Shown here: one piece after another, positions 22,291-36,660 of the stretch | Position numbering within the stretch: position 1 is the first letter of the stretch | How the letters are laid out: every line of letters begins with the position of its first letter | Source of the DNA: Euptelea pleiosperma | Taxonomy: Eukaryota > Streptophyta > Magnoliopsida > Ranunculales > Eupteleaceae | Direction: 5' to 3' | Assembly: GCA_035048495.1 (NCBI GenBank) | Contig: CM068541.1 | Coordinates: forward strand, 5,215,929-5,279,928 | Length of the DNA stretch: 64,000 nt | Translations under genes and position numbers: made by a program | The notes under the pieces: model-generated | The model's database searches: none | Told to the model about the DNA's origin: nothing | What the model saw: the letters and a program-made list of their open reading frames with translations, nothing else

Positions 22291-24410
22291 TATATATTTA
22301 ACATTGTATTTATATAGCGGTTTCGGTTCCAATATAAAACTATCAAAAAATGGAACCAATATTATCAGTTCGATTCCAGCTCCGATTCTCTTATAGTCCA
22401 TCGGCTCCCAAAAATGTAGTACTGGAACTGGTATCTTTGGTTCGGTTCTGGTTCTGGTTTTGATTCGATTCGGTTTCGGCTAAACGGGTAGAAATTGACA
22501 CCCTTGGGTGCATTGCAAGCTTCTAGGGGTATTTTTGGAAGAAGTAACAAAATAAGAAAGTTTAAATGCAAAAGGGTAGTTTTGGAAATACAGACAAAAT
22601 AAAGAACAGTTATAAAATTTTTAACAACTAAATATGCAATTAAAAGATTAAAAAATATGGCAAACGCAGGCACAATTAGAAAATCAAAATTCTTAAGTAG
22701 GAAAAGCCAAATCTGTCCTGTCACTTAATGAAACTGAGGGAAACAGTGGAAACACCCCCACTTCCATGATTATAGAAGCTGTTTTGGAAGAAGTGGAAAA
22801 ATAGGAATGTTTCGCATCTCTCTTTCTCTCCACTGGAGCTCCCTCACTTTCTATCTACCCGCATCTCTCTCTCTCTCTCTCTCTCTCCCAAATTTAGTGA
22901 TTTCAGCTTTTCACTATTTGAATTTTCACTTTTGTCATTTTCCATTCATTCAACTTATTTTAAATACTGTCATTGTCTTTATAAATTTCAAACTCACCTT
23001 TTTTTTAAATACCGTTTTAGTCCTTTTCCTTTCCTCTTTTTTATGAAGATTATTTGAAGGGGATTGATTGGAGTTCAACATTTTTTACCCACATCAAATT
23101 TGACGAAAAAGCTTTTTTGATAGCGTTTTTTTCGAAGAAACTGGTTGGAGATTATAAGTGTGCAAACATTGTATCCACCATTAAATGCTCCTTGAAAACG
23201 TGTTTAATTTATAAAATATTTTTTTGAAAATATTGAAATAACACATTTTTCAAGGGACATCCAACAGTACTGACAATGTTTGCATACTTTTAGGTCTGCA
23301 AACAGTTGCAGACTAGATTTGTCTCATTTCTTATCAACGAAATTTTCATTTATTCCCAAAACCCTCTTATTTGAGTTTATACATCTGCATTCATTTATTC
23401 TGCGAGGTAGCTTTCGACTTTTCCAACTTCCGAATTTTGCTTTTCTAACTGTACCTTGAGGGTGGGGAGCCACAATTTATAGTTTCATTCCTCCAAACTA
23501 ACCTTCCAAAACTGCCATTTGGTTTGAAACTTTCCTATTTTGCCTCTTCTTCCAAAAAGGCCCCTATATTCACCTTGAGCAGCCCACTGCAATAACCGGT
23601 GTATATTTTACAAATTGTGCTCATTCTTTTCGCTCGTAGGAAACCCTCTATGACCAAAAAATAGCATAATCAGATGATCTTTAATCATCCAAAAAAAGTT
23701 TAACTGGATTGACTTTTTTTTTTTTTCGGTTTTTAATCCTGGGGATGAGACCCAGCTTAGTAACCTCCCAGATCTGCCAATGCTGATTTTTGGTGGGGAT
23801 GATCCTATGGCAAAAATTCAAATCATTCTGATATTCAAAGACTGGTTTAGAAGCTGAACCGTTGATTTTTACCGTGTAACTTGAAAACCACATTTGATGG
23901 GGTTAGAAATTTTAGAATGGGCTGATTTTTTGTTGGGGTGATCTATACGGTGAGGAGATCAACCCCACCAAAAATCAGCCATCGATTCATCTTCTCTATG
24001 GGTATACCACCAAAATGGATGTCCCCTGAGCCCGACCCATATAAAAAATAACAGACATTGCAAAGTTCGAAGGTGATCTCCGTCAAACAAATACAACTGG
24101 GTTGAATATGTAAACATAGATTTGTCGTGTGATAAACACATTTTCAATGTCTTTAAATATCTGAAATGTTATCAATACATATTTAAAAATGCTTCAACAA
24201 CATTTTTTTTTACTAGGCTGCTTAAAGCCTTCTAAATAAAGAAAAAGAACTGGGTGCGGCGCAATCTCAACCCACTATTAGACAAATGCGCATATAACAT
24301 TGACTTTTCCGCTTAGAAATAAGAAAAAAAGAAAAAGAAAAACATGATCTCAAGAGGAAATGTATGGCCTGTCTCAGAAGGAATCTCGGGCAAGCACAGT
24401 TACCGAAATA
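22291..24410. other. VHA-e to TOP1 divergent/3' intergenic region
   Basis: It contains a (CT)n microsatellite at about 22866-22888, AT-rich filler, and an inverted copy of the 'family A' MITE at about 23690-24010 (caccaaaaatcagcc-atcgattcatcttct at its right end). The last part is the TOP1 3' flank. No gene is seen. Confidence 0.5.
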
Positions 24411-26128
24411 TCAAAATCTGAAGGCGGGAACAACGTCCATTGACCAAGCAAACTTTGCCAGAAGAGACTTATTGAATATCTGCCGAGGATAAGAAATAAT
24501 CAGCAATAACCAACTGATAAAACAACCAAGCTTTTCCAAACAAAGGTGATATCATTGACACTCATAGAGATGCGAAGAAGAAATGTTTACCTTCTCAATG
24601 GGAACTTCATGGCGCTTACACCAAGCAACTGATATCCTAGGATCAAGATAGTTGATCTTCGACGTGCCCAATGCCACGGTCTTCAGATCCTCTTTGGTTT
24701 TCATATCCCGTTCCATTTTCTCAATCTTTGCATTTGTCTGAGAGATCTTCCTCTGTAATCTGGAGATTAAATAGTAAATATTAGCAAGGATGGAACAGAA
24801 ATTACACAGAACATGTAAAATGGGCTCAAAGAAGAGGACAAAGTCTTATTACGCTTCAGGGGCCAAGTTCTTCTTTGACTTTCCATCAGCACCCTTCAAT
24901 GGAGGCTTCCCTTTCTTTGCCCTCATCAAATCCGTTTTCAGTTCATCCAACACAGCCTATTCACACCATGAAGATAATATCAGTTTAAGCAACATTAACC
25001 TAATATTTACAACATTCATCAAGGTTCAGGGTTGAGAAAAGTATTATATAATTCTTGGATATAGGTTTAATGTTAAATAGCAGCTCCCCAAGGTGGACCT
25101 AAAAAATAGCAGCTCCCAACCAACTGCATGTGCACCATGTCAATCACTTATGCCGTTGGTAGACTGTTTGCATGGTCTCTAACCATGGACGCTTCAATGA
25201 TAATGTGTGCAAAGGGGAGGAATGGCTTTTACCTTCAACTCATCCATCTTCTCGCTCAATCTTGACATTTGCGCACTGTGGGACTTTGATACACTACGTT
25301 GATGGTTGCATATAATTGCGACCTGTAATCAACACGAGTCGACAACAGTGCAGACCATGAAACAAACCAAAAATGGATTCTCGATTAGGTAAAAAGATGA
25401 AGAAAGCCTTTCTAACAGCACAGGAATAATCCTTACCTCCTTGTTTGCATGCTGATAAACAACGACTTTCTCTGCAACGTCACCATCCTTGGTTTCTCTA
25501 TTCAACTGACATAACCAGTAACAGAACTCAGATAAAAGAAAAGACCTTTCAAAAATTAACAAAACGCAGGCAAAGAAAAAAAACATCATGAGGGAAAAAG
25601 CAAAGAGTATAGGGGTTGAGTATTCACGACATGCAAAGGATTGTCTTGCGTTATCAAAAAAAAACCTATGCTCTGGAGATGCTTGAACCATTATGTTTGC
25701 AGTGATGTTATATATATATATATAGCGGGGATAAAATGACTCATGCTATTCTTACTAATATAATTACTAATGGGCATGGGGCCTACATGCAAACGAGTTA
25801 ACGGCTAATTTTTGGTGATGATATTCTTCTCAACATGGATATCAACCACACAAAAAATCAGCCGATTCCAACATTTTGCAGCCTTGTGAAAAGTGGATTG
25901 CAAAATGAAAAATTTGGACCATCCATTTTCACCGTTAAATTTAGGTCCATATTTGATAGGGTTAGAAGTTTTAAAAATTACTCATTTTTGTGAGGATGGT
26001 CTCCATGGTGAAGAGATCATCCTCACCAAAAATCAGATCATAACTCATCTACATGTAGGCCCCACGTCCATTAGTAATCTATTAGTAAGAATAGCATGAG
26101 TCAACGTATCCCAGCCCATGTTGGTAAA

Positions 26129-26191
<63 letters not shown>

Positions 26192-29100
26192 CCTTTTTCA
26201 AAGGCAAAACAAGAATACTATAAAAGCTAATAAATATGAAGAAGACCTGTAAGAGGAAAAAAATTTATATTTCTCTTAAATTCCTTGAAATGTTTCAATT
26301 CTTTCATATAGTTTAGAACGCAGGCCATGCAACCATGCGTACAACCATATGTACTATAGTTATACACCATGATGCAGTTATATCAAGTATGTATATACTT
26401 ATATTCTTCTATAAAACATTAATTTAGACATGGTAATATAATATTCTACACAATATATTATACTATACTTATAGCATGAAAAAATAATAATTATTATCAC
26501 TTGTATACTCCTATTTATTTAGATCATGTATGTTTTATTTTATAATTTTGCAATTATGTTTAGGATGGCAAAACAGGATTCGTATAGCCAATCTGGGGAC
26601 AGGATTTGGATGGTGAAGAATTATGTTTAGGTGCTTTAGAAGTTTTATTACATGTTGATCTGCCTATAATATATATTGCATTGTCATGCGCCTACATCTT
26701 AGATATTACAATATGATTCACATTAACTCGGTCTATATGATTAAACAGGTTGTCTGTTTCATCATTATACATGTGAGTAATCTAGTTGTCTTCTAATTAC
26801 GTTGCCTCTAAATGTGAAGCATTGGCAGGCCTTCATAGCATACAAAGAAAAAAAGATGAAAACTAGTTTCAAGAGCTTCCCTTTGGAACATCCTAAGCTT
26901 GCATCTTACCATCTCATCCAAAGTGATAGATGCATTGTATGTACGGAAAACTTTTGCTGTGAGGCCGGGCATGAGTTCCTTAAGATGAGCATTCAGTTTA
27001 CTAGTATCCAGCTTGTCAAAAAGATCATCTCCATCACTTTTTCCTGAAGAAAATAAAGAGTAACATACTCACGGGCCCCCAACTGAGTTTAAAATACACA
27101 GGCTGCTAGCAAGGTCAATTTACTCACCAGTTTTGAATTGTCCAATTGCTTTATACACAGCAAGCTCAACTTCAACAGTGTTGAAGTATCTAATGGAATC
27201 TTTACCAAGGAAGTCGAACTGTATGATTAAAAGAGTCCAAACATTGTTGGCAGACCAAAGATGAGTATATAATAAAATAGTGAGGAATTCTCTGGAAATA
27301 GACCTGCACTCTACCTGCAATTTGTTCGGAGGGACCAACGAAACATTTTCCACTTTCAGTGTACAACAGCCGACAGTATCGGCCTCATCATCATCCTGCA
27401 AAAGACAATTAATCAAGAGGCACACCTCATCATCATCACAAGCATAAGCCTTATTCTAACTATATAGGGTCGGGTCAATACCATAACTTCATTTTGGCTG
27501 AAGACTATACAACTTAAAACAAGTAAAAGAATAAGATCCAAGCAAACTGATCTTTTTGTGTGGGTCCACCAAGGGACAGGCCAAACTTTCATGGGGTCAT
27601 TGGGTCTGAAGAGTCTGCCATGTGACAAGATTGGCATGACCAACACACAGGAAAGGTATTTGTAACCAACACCTCATGTTTCCCTCTGAATAATATTATT
27701 AAACATTCACTTTCAGAATTTATGAGATGGTTTCCTTGTTCTTGGTTCAGTTCTTGCAAGAAAACCCAACTGCATATAACATTTTTACACATTCTAAATG
27801 AATCACATATAGCTTACTCCACCACGTACTCATTACATGCCAGCATTCTCATGAACACGGACAAAGTATGTAAGATGTTGAAGTTCAACAAGTCAATGCA
27901 TAGATCCAAAATAAATAAATTAACAAATAAGCAAGGTAATGAACAAAGTAACCAATTATTGGAACTCCCCACAATTAAAGAAGGCATGACAAAAGAAAAT
28001 ATGGATCACAGAAGTAACTGAAGCACGTCTAAGAACAGGTTACCTTCTCATTGCCTGCCCTGAGAGCCAACTTATCAATAAGGTAAGTAGCAACTGCTAC
28101 TTGCCGCTTCGAAGCATCTTTACTTACAAAATCCTTTGTGTAATTTAATCTGATATTATCTATGTAGTCCTGCACCCAAATTAGTGGTGACAGCAATTAG
28201 AAGTCCAGAATAATTACCAGCCTTGCTGATAACCACTACCCAAGAACAACCAACATTGGCTAATAAATGGAACCGTGTAGAAAGTTTACCTTCAGTAGCC
28301 TTGCCTTCTCATATTTCTCCTTGTCACTTTGCCCTTTCAATGAACTGCTAGCTGCCAAGAAGACGTACTTGAACTCTTTTGGATTGATTGGATCATTCCA
28401 AAATGCTAACCATGTAACAGTATTGTCATGCTTTACTTCTTTCCACCTGCAAAAGCACCACAATAGTTTCAAGTTTAAACACCCTAAAGGCAACTAGCCC
28501 CTAATCCTTATTTACTATCTCAAACACATTGTGAATGCATTCTTCTATTAAACTTGGCTTACAGAACCTTTCACCAGGGATTGGACATTCAGGAATTGGG
28601 GCGCCTTTTCCTATATTTATTGTAATATCACGTGGACGGATGCGTTTTTTCAGCTTTCCCATCTGACAACATAAAATTCAAAATAAAATAACCTCTGAAG
28701 CAAAGCAGATGCTTCCACGACACCAACTCTAGCTACTACATATTTAGGCATTTTATCATAGACTTCCTAATTTCAATCATTTGTGGATCACATTATCATA
28801 AGAGAACCTTGGGATGCTCTCCACGGCCACGAAACAGTCCAGGTGGTTCGACTCTGAAGTTTCCAACCTGAGATTGAGATTATGAAGAGAAAAAATGTCA
28901 GCACAAATTATTTGAAAAAAGATGAGCAAATACAGTACCAATAAAAACTAGAAAAACAAAAATACACCAAAATATATAAATCAGTAACCAGTGAAATTGA
29001 TCTACATGGCGAACACAGAAAGCTATGAGGTTGTTGAACAAAATGCAATTTGGACATACGCAAAATGAGAGCTAAAATGCCAATTGGCAAATCGAACTAG

Positions 29101-32100
29101 CCTAACTGGCAGAAGATATGATCAAGGCAAATTAGAGCAATCGTTATTTGGCAATAACATAGGAAAGCTCAAATCAACTATTAGGGAAACTCGCCAAAAC
29201 CTAATTTTCCTCAAACACAATATCGAAGCCGGATAAGTGATGTAGGATTGCCCACAGCCCACCTACGAAAAGCCTGTCAATTGATTGGACAACGGAAAAT
29301 TGGATAAATCCAAGTTGGACGTCGAAACGGGCCCTTAATGATTTGAAGTCAAGAGGAAAAAAAAAAAATTAACATAAAACTTTTTGTGCAGTCAATAGAT
29401 CCGATGGTCCAAAATATTAGTTGTGCAGCAGCATCACATAGTTTGCTGAAACCCTATTTCAAACAATTAACACTAACTAACATGTGATAAAGATATCCTT
29501 TAATGAGTGGGATACTTCAATTTGCACAGAAACTACAAATGCCTGTCCAAGCTGTCGCCTCTGCTTGAAAAGTGAGTAGTTCTAAGAAAGTCAATTCAGT
29601 TCAGGCCATTTTGCAAGTAAACACCTGAAATTCATGCCTCAATGCATGAAGCATGTGGTTTAGTACACTTTCCTGCATTGATACATTCACATCTTACAAT
29701 GGTTCCTTGACACTGTACTCGAGGTTTCCATGCATGGAAGCCTAAATAATAGAGCTTCTAATTGCAGTTTAGAAAGTCAAGCAGGACTTTCATAATAAAT
29801 AAAAAATAACAAGCTTTGCGGTTTTGAGATTAAGTGAAAAAGAACCTCCGTCACAACCATCTGTTGGAAGCTTTTGCAACAAAACATTGCAACTTGCACC
29901 ATACTGAAGGGAAAAATAGATTGCTAAAATGCCTCTTACCTACAGAGCATCAAATAGAAAAAGCAAATACTCATAGAGGTATCTATTTGTGATCCATAAC
30001 ATTTAACAGCATGATAAAGTGTATAAAGAATTGATCAATCCAATTTATATAACATTAATGTAATAATTACTAAACCACAGTGCAAGATCTAAAGTGACAA
30101 AGCAAAAAGCGCATAAAATCAACTACACTTGACATGAAAATAAAGTTAAGAGTTAACCTTCTCTTTGACACCATCAACAATAGCCCACATGTACTTCTCC
30201 TCTTGTTTCAGTTTTTCTTCTTTCATGGTCTTCTTCTCCTACATGAACCATGACTGTTTGGTCAAAAAAACTTCAAACAGAGTATGATCATGAACTAAAA
30301 TCCACTTTTGAAGAAGAACGTGACATGAAATAACATGTCAGTTTCACTATGAAAAGCATCCACATCAAATATTATATGTGAGTCAATTTGATGGTATGAA
30401 TCCACAGTCACAAAGTGAATCCACAAGCTGTACGTTTCAAACATCGGATATTACCAAGTTAATGGTTTCAAGGTTCACGGTACACTTTTGGGTTGTAGAA
30501 GACAGGGCCTGATTTTGGGGTTTCATGTGACCAATGTTGCAGAGATTAGGGTTCTAGGTTCAGGATTCTTAGGTTTTGGAAGAAAAAAAAGGACAAGATC
30601 TAAAATACAATTGCATTTACACCTCCAAAACAATGTCCGGTCTGAGGTACCTTCATGATATCTTGGGAAGTAAATACCTAACTTGACTTCCATACTTGCA
30701 AAGACGGCTCGGGGAAAATCGCTAGATTCTTTCTAGAAATATCCCAGGACCAAAGAGATGAGAAAGAAAGATACCTACAGTTTGTTCTGCATTCAAATCT
30801 GAATTTACGTAGAATTTTGTTTGAATTAGTACAGTCTAATGAAAGCAGTTGTAAATTGTTACCAAGTTGATGTGCCAAGTGTCATCTAAAGGCAACCAAG
30901 CTCAAAAAGTCTTAAAGCAAATTAAAATAATTAAAGATTGGCTCAGGTTCAAATTAAAAATTTTGTGAGAACATTGTAGTTAAGTTTCCGAATTCACACA
31001 GGCTTACTATTTTACAAAGCTAAAGCGCTTCATAGAAGTACAAGGATTCTTTACTTACATTATAAGAGTACTTCTGATGAAGCTGCTAGGAGGAACTATA
31101 TGAGACCTTCGCAGAAAAAGATCTTAGGTACCATAATATTGTATCTAATTATAAGAAAGATTTGCAGCATTGCCACAACATAAATAACAAATAAACTCTT
31201 AAAATATTTTATTGCTTGAATCATATCTCAAAATGTTTCATCTGATAAGAAAACTGCATGTTCACATGTGTATTTGTGTTGAGTTCATTATTGTGTCAAC
31301 CATACAGCTCTTTTCTTAATGGCGCGGCCCATTTGGGACATAATCCTAGATCAACAAACTAATAAAAGGAGAGTATGCATGCAAACTCAACAGTTAACGC
31401 AGAAACTAAAACCATTTTTTTAACACAGTGCAGTACGATAACCCACCCATCAACTTACCTGCAGGTATCCGATTTTTATCAAATTCAAAAGTAAATGCAC
31501 CCTAACTTACTTCTGTGCTCATTTGTTTTTTCTTCTCCTTCTCCTTCTGATGCCATTCATAGATTGGGGTGAAATCACAGAGCTCAAATTTCTTAATTAC
31601 ATGGTTTTTCCCAAGTACCGTTCTCCAATCATTCATGAAATTTTCTATAAATCTCTGCTTGGTTGCATACTCTGTATCTTTCATCACTGCAAACATTGTT
31701 GCAACCTGCATTAAGGAAAAGCAGAACAAGTAACTGATCAGCAATTGATGAGTAAAGAGTTTGAGGATCTCATAACTTCACTGCGACTCCTACTCAAGTT
31801 ACAAGAATGCAGCAATGAAGCGATTGAGGGGCATAATCAAACAACACAACATAAAAATCCCAAGCCCCACCTCCTCTTGTTCAGGAGTCAAATCAACAGT
31901 CTGCCCATTGTAGAGCATCTTAACTCCATGAGGCTTGTATGGAGGTGGGAAAATAACACCATTGTGCACCAAGGTAGTCCACTTCTGCCCTTCTCCCGAG
32001 CCAGGAGGCATTTTTGTTGACTTTGAGTATTTAGAAATCTTCATTACTTTCTTTGACTTCTTGGTTGTTTTCTTGAATGAAGTGGAAACAACTTTAATTG

Positions 32101-33004
32101 TTTTCTTCGTACATTGTGATTTATTATCTGGCACAACTGACTTCTTCATTCTTTGAGCAATAGGAACATGATCATCATCATCTGTTTTTGGTTCTGCTTT
32201 CACAGATTCTATCTTAACTTTGGCAGGGACAGATGCATCTGAAGGTTTTGGCTTCTTAACTGAAGACTGAGCTGAAGTATTGATATCGCATAGAGGCCTC
32301 TTGTTCAAAAATTTGGGAAACTTGACCAGTTCATTATCCCTCCTGCTAGAACCATTTTGCATAATTTTAGAAGCCAAAGGTTTCTCTTCATCAGAGTCAT
32401 ATGACTTCTTAGCAGATGACCCAGCACTGGACTTAAACTGGAACTTTGACGACAAAGGAATCTCATCTTCAGAATCTTCAGAAGATTGCTTAATGCTGAC
32501 CCTTGGCTTTTCTGGTACTGATGAGCTAGGAACAGGTGAACGAAGCCCCTTTGAAATATTGGGGGTGTTGCTTTTTGGTAAAGCTGCAGAAAGTCTAATA
32601 CTTAATGGTTTATCATCATCAGAATCCTCAGAATCAGCATTTGGCTTCTTCAGAGGTTTCTTCATTATATCATTAATTCTCAAATGTTTTCCTGATGAAA
32701 GCTTTGACTTATCAGCTACTGAAGTTGATGCATTAGAATTCGCTACAGTTGACTTCACTTCCGATGCCTTCGCCGATGAAACCACCTTACCCCTTTGTGA
32801 ACTTGAGTTTTGTCCATTGGGAGAAAATGCATTAGAGACATGCCTCCCTGATGATCCATCATGCCTTTGAGATGATAATTTCTTTACTTCTGAGTTCAAT
32901 TGATTTTGTTTAGATGCCGTTTTACTCCTTTTGAAAATTGTGGGTTCGTCATCATCACCGCTGTCATCAAAATATTTAGGTTTGACGCAAGCATCAACAG
33001 CCAT
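24411..33004 (-). CDS. TOP1: DNA topoisomerase I (type IB), 15 coding exons
   Basis: This nuclear enzyme relaxes DNA by a transient 3'-phosphotyrosine nick. Coding exons are 33004-31871, 31705-31511, 30238-30158, 28867-28808, 28662-28568, 28446-28290, 28169-28044, 27395-27315, 27218-27128, 27043-26910, 25505-25437, 25322-25233, 24956-24853, 24759-24591 and 24479-24411. They sum in frame to 884 residues. Residues 1 to about 340 are a charged Ser/Lys-rich N-terminal domain with repeated '[12 protein letters not shown]'-like acidic blocks. The core starts at [19 protein letters not shown] (residue 342). All five catalytic positions of the family are visible: Arg in LALRAGNEK, Lys in FLGKDSIRY, Arg in VFRTYNAS, His in CNHQR, and Tyr843 in [10 protein letters not shown] coiled linker ([21 protein letters not shown]) precedes the tyrosine domain. 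A leader exon is predicted at 35174-35280. Intact. Confidence 0.97.
25685..26190. mobile_element. MITE and AT/GA microsatellites in a TOP1 intron
   Basis: About 25735-26115 has inverted ends ('actcatgctattcttactaat' on the left, 'attagtaagaatagcatgagt' on the right) enclosing family A sequence (gaggatggtctccatggtgaagagatcatcctcaccaaaaatcag). Outside it lie TA repeats on the left (25710-25724), and (AT)n then (GA)n on the right (26141-26189). The left arm also has 'aatgggcatggggcctacatg', mirrored by 'catgtaggccccacgtccatt'. Confidence 0.75.
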
Positions 33005-33055
33005 TATCCCACTTTGTAGTAAGTTGACATGTATATCCCAGTATCATATCATTCT

Positions 33056-35173
33056 CTGCAAAGAGTTAAGTTCCAAACCCATAAACATCACAGCACTACA
33101 AATTTATATAAGTTAGGGAGTCAAGCTACTCCAAAATCATCCAGCTAAACATAAGTTATAATAATAAATATAAACTGGTTATAATTAACCCAAACAATTA
33201 TTGGGCACTCACTGCAATCAAGAACAAGCTGGTCCAGTGCAAATACTGAAAAAATAAAAATAAATAAAGAATGGCAATACTATAATTAAGAACAAGGATC
33301 AAGAGTTATATTGAGGATATGCCCCTTGATATGATGGAATGGTGAAACATGATTCATATAGACGATTCCAAATGGAAAAAGACAATTGGATGACAATGAT
33401 GATCAAAAGTCAAAACAAAAGAAAAATGTCTTCATTTTGTAAAAATCCATCAACTTCATCAGGAAGTTATCCACCAAAGGCCAGCACTACCAAGCAGCAT
33501 GTCTAAGCTCTAAAATAAATCAAACTTCGTCACATACATCAGTTGCAATTAGAAATGAAAACATGTGTCCAACACTCACAGTATGAAACTTCTTTTCTAC
33601 TTAGACAAAGAAAGTTAAGTTCATTCAGTCGTTCCTACAAATGTTTTCAGGCCCACTCATTCCAGTTCCAGTAGGAGTGAGTGGATCCCTCAAAAGACAT
33701 TACGGCAACTTGGCACCGTTCTCTTGTTTTTCATATTTACAGTATGAAACTTCTTTTCCTCTTACAGAAAGAAGGTTAAGTTCATTCAGCCGTTCCTACA
33801 AATGTCTAACACACACACACACACGCACAGATATATATGTATATCAAGGATAACAAATCAATGATGTGGGAAAATATATAATGCACATATCATTGAATAC
33901 AACTGAAAACATATCCAAAAATCATTGAAGTAAGCCAATTGTTGTATCTACAGAAGTTGGGTATTCCCCTATTCTAAAATCTTCATGAGTGGTGTAATGT
34001 TACAAACATTGATAATATCTCTGGCTTCTTATCAAAAGAGCTGGCTTGCAATTTGCACATCACCAACCAAAGTAAGCGCCGCTAAAGCCCCTAACAAAAT
34101 AAATCAGAAACCAAAAGGCCTGAGGTCTCTAAAATATCCAGATAAGTTATATGGACTGAGGGGAATCTCGCCTTAACCAAATCTGAAGCCGGCTCAAATT
34201 ATTACAAAATAGGGGAGAAAGGTTGATTGAGCCAGATCCATCCCCTCAACTACCGTTGTGACCAAGCATGGAACTAAAGTTTGTATTACGTATGAGGAGC
34301 CAGCATCCAAAACCTAACCCCTTATATAGACAGGTCCGGAAAGTTTCAAATTTCGGATAATGCATAAAATAGGTACTCAAATGCGTGAAATCCATACCAA
34401 CTCAGTCCTCTTCAATGAAAACAGAGGTCGGAAGGTTTCTTCGGTGCCATTGGGTACCCAAATTTTTTCAGCTTGTACTTTTTTTTGAAGGTATGGACAA
34501 CTATTTGTGCACAAAAGTGATTACTGAGTCAAATTACAGGCATCCCAAACAATAGAAACCACACAAAACACAAACAAAATCCAAACAAAAAACCAAATAA
34601 AGCTTAGAAAGCAATCTAGCTAGAGAACCCATCTTAGAAAACCAATAAAAATCCAAAATTTGGCAACTACAAATAACAAACATTAAAATATTTGAAATGA
34701 AAATGCAAACCCTTGTATAACCCAATCGCAGTGAAACAAAAATTCTCAGCATAGAAGAAGAAACAGCTGTAAAACTGAATAACAGAAATCCGAATTAGCT
34801 AAAAAATGATGAACAAGCTAATAAACTCAAAAAGCGAACATACCCAGAACCTTAAATCATGAAAAAAGAACGAATTCGAGATTAATAAAAAATACCCATT
34901 TCAGAAACGGCAAAAATCAACGTAAAACAGATGAGAACGGCAGCTAAAATCAAGCATAATTATGTATTTCCATATTTATTCTCAAACAACAATAACCAGT
35001 CCTTTAAACTACCGTAAAAGGGACTGAAACATAGCTAGAGTGAGAGGGTGAGATCTTCGTTTTGTGTAGATTTAGGGTTCAGTTTCTGGTTCTCTCAAAC
35101 TCAATTAAAATCTATAAACATAACAGAGAGAAATCAGAAATACAAATGCAGAGAAAAGTTTAAAATTTCTTAC
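33056..35173 (-). other. TOP1 5'UTR intron
   Basis: On the minus strand the donor TTATCG-GTAAGA (35173) and the acceptor tctttgcag before AGAATGATATG (33055) fit a leader intron of about 2.1 kb ending 51 bp before the TOP1 ATG. It contains no recognisable gene. It does contain a direct duplication of about 65 bp (33579-33644 and 33738-33806) and a (CA)n tract at 33810-33826. Confidence 0.65.
33579..33806. repeat. diverged direct duplication in the TOP1 leader intron
   Basis: The blocks 'cagtatgaaacttctttt', 'gttaagttcattcag' and 'cgttcctacaaatgt' occur in the same order at 33579-33644 and 33738-33806, about 150 bp apart. The two copies are roughly 85-90% alike by eye. Confidence 0.8.
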
Positions 35174-35285
35174 CGATAATTTTGGTTTTTCAGTCTTAAT
35201 TTTTTTTTTCCCTTCTTTTCCTCTCCTCCTCTCTCTCCTCCTGCTTCTCTTCTTCCTTCCTCTCTCCTCTCGCCATTCTGCAAAA
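35174..35285 (-). promoter_or_regulatory. TOP1 leader exon and transcription start region
   Basis: Purine-rich sequence on the minus strand (GGAGGAGAGGAAAAGAAGGG) ends in a strong GTAAGA donor. This is typical of a plant 5'UTR first exon. The exact start is not known. Confidence 0.55.
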
Positions 35286-35429
35286 GGAAGGTATGTATAT
35301 CTTTTCTGAAATACTTTGACTAAACTATCCCTGATGTTTTATTAAATTTCCTGAGAATACACGTACACATATATTTTGGATTGACTAGGGATACCCTTCT
35401 AGTTTTTCAAAATACCTATGGCGGTGTTT

Positions 35430-36660
35430 GGTTGTGAGGTTTAAACTGTGCATCATTTTTAATGGGGCCATTTCTAGCCGTTGATACGAGCTTTTTTTTT
35501 GGGAAGATCGAACGGCTAGAAGTCACTATTCAGGCTCACCAAGAGGTGAGCTAAATGTTAATGGGATCAGTGGGCCCAGAAAATTTACACGTGGCAATTT
35601 GGGAGGGGAAGGATCAAAGTTTACTCTTACCCAATAGGAGCAAAAATATTTTCATGTTTTAGCCAGGGGAGTATTAAATTGTGTTTGGGTGATGCTTGAT
35701 TTTAGGGATAGGGGTGCCTCTAAGGCTCAAACTGTCCAAATCCTTTAAGCCTTTTCTTCCCAAGGAGAAATCTGAATTCATAAAGTGTCCACCAGTCCAG
35801 CTGAGTCTAGCTCACTCAAGCTTGGGAAGGGTGAAGTTGAACTCGGGGCTCATGACAGTTACGAGTGGACTTCGGGCTCAGCTCGACCCAATCCATAGCC
35901 TGCAAGCCCAAGGCCCACGAAGACAAAGTTCATAAGAGCTCAATGACCTGGAACTAACGGTCTTATGAGTTCCAATTCTCAAAATGATGGGACCGGAACC
36001 AATTATTTGGTTCCGGTTGGTTTCGGTTCCGGGTATATTGATTCCAATCTTGTTAATATTACAAATTTAACACTATACTCTCCCATCGGTTTGGTTTTGG
36101 ATTCATATCAAACTACCTAGAGCCAAAACTGTTATTTTAGGTTTGGTTTTGGTTCTGGTTCTATTGTTAGTCGGTTCATAAAAATGTGATTGGTTTTGCC
36201 CACAATACACATTCTTTGGGGCTTGGTGTCCAGAAAAAAATCAGCCTGATTGATGATTTCTAGCAGTTGGATTCGAGGATTTTTAATCATGGGCTAGCAA
36301 GCCCACCTATCGGTCTGTTTATAAATCCCATGATGTAATGACAAAGTAAATTGCCAAAAGGAAAACACTGAGAAATAAAAGTCTGGATTCCATAGAACAG
36401 GGTCTTATAGGAGCCATACTCAAAATGACATGTGGCACACTCTTTCGGGCTCATTGGACTTGGCCCATGCAAGAATGTCCTCGGACATCGAACCCGAGAA
36501 TCCAATGGTGGTTGTGCTTTGGCAGAAGTGCTGAGCTGGCATTCATTTTTGCAAAAACACAACCACCTTTGGATTCTGGAAATCGAGAACACTTGGATAC
36601 GTGGCAAAAAAATACACTAGGGTATGTGCCAAGAACTCTGTGGTAGTCAGCGGCTTTTTG
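35430..36660. other. TOP1 upstream region with MITE fragments
   Basis: 35440-35615 is a copy of the common repeat (ccgttgatacgagc, gaacggctagaagtcact, cacgtggcaatttggg). About 35960-36180 has 'ggttccggttggtttcggtt' low-complexity repeats. 36230-36300 is another common-repeat fragment. 36455-36605 is a family D hairpin element (gagaatccaatggtggttgt and, inverted, acaaccacctttggattct). No gene is seen. Confidence 0.55.

Noticed and set aside
31935..32870. Long plus-strand ORFs (up to 196 codons) opposite TOP1 exon 1
   Set aside because: They are the antisense shadow of the Ser/Asp-rich N-terminal exon of TOP1. The minus-strand frame matches topoisomerase I and splices in frame.
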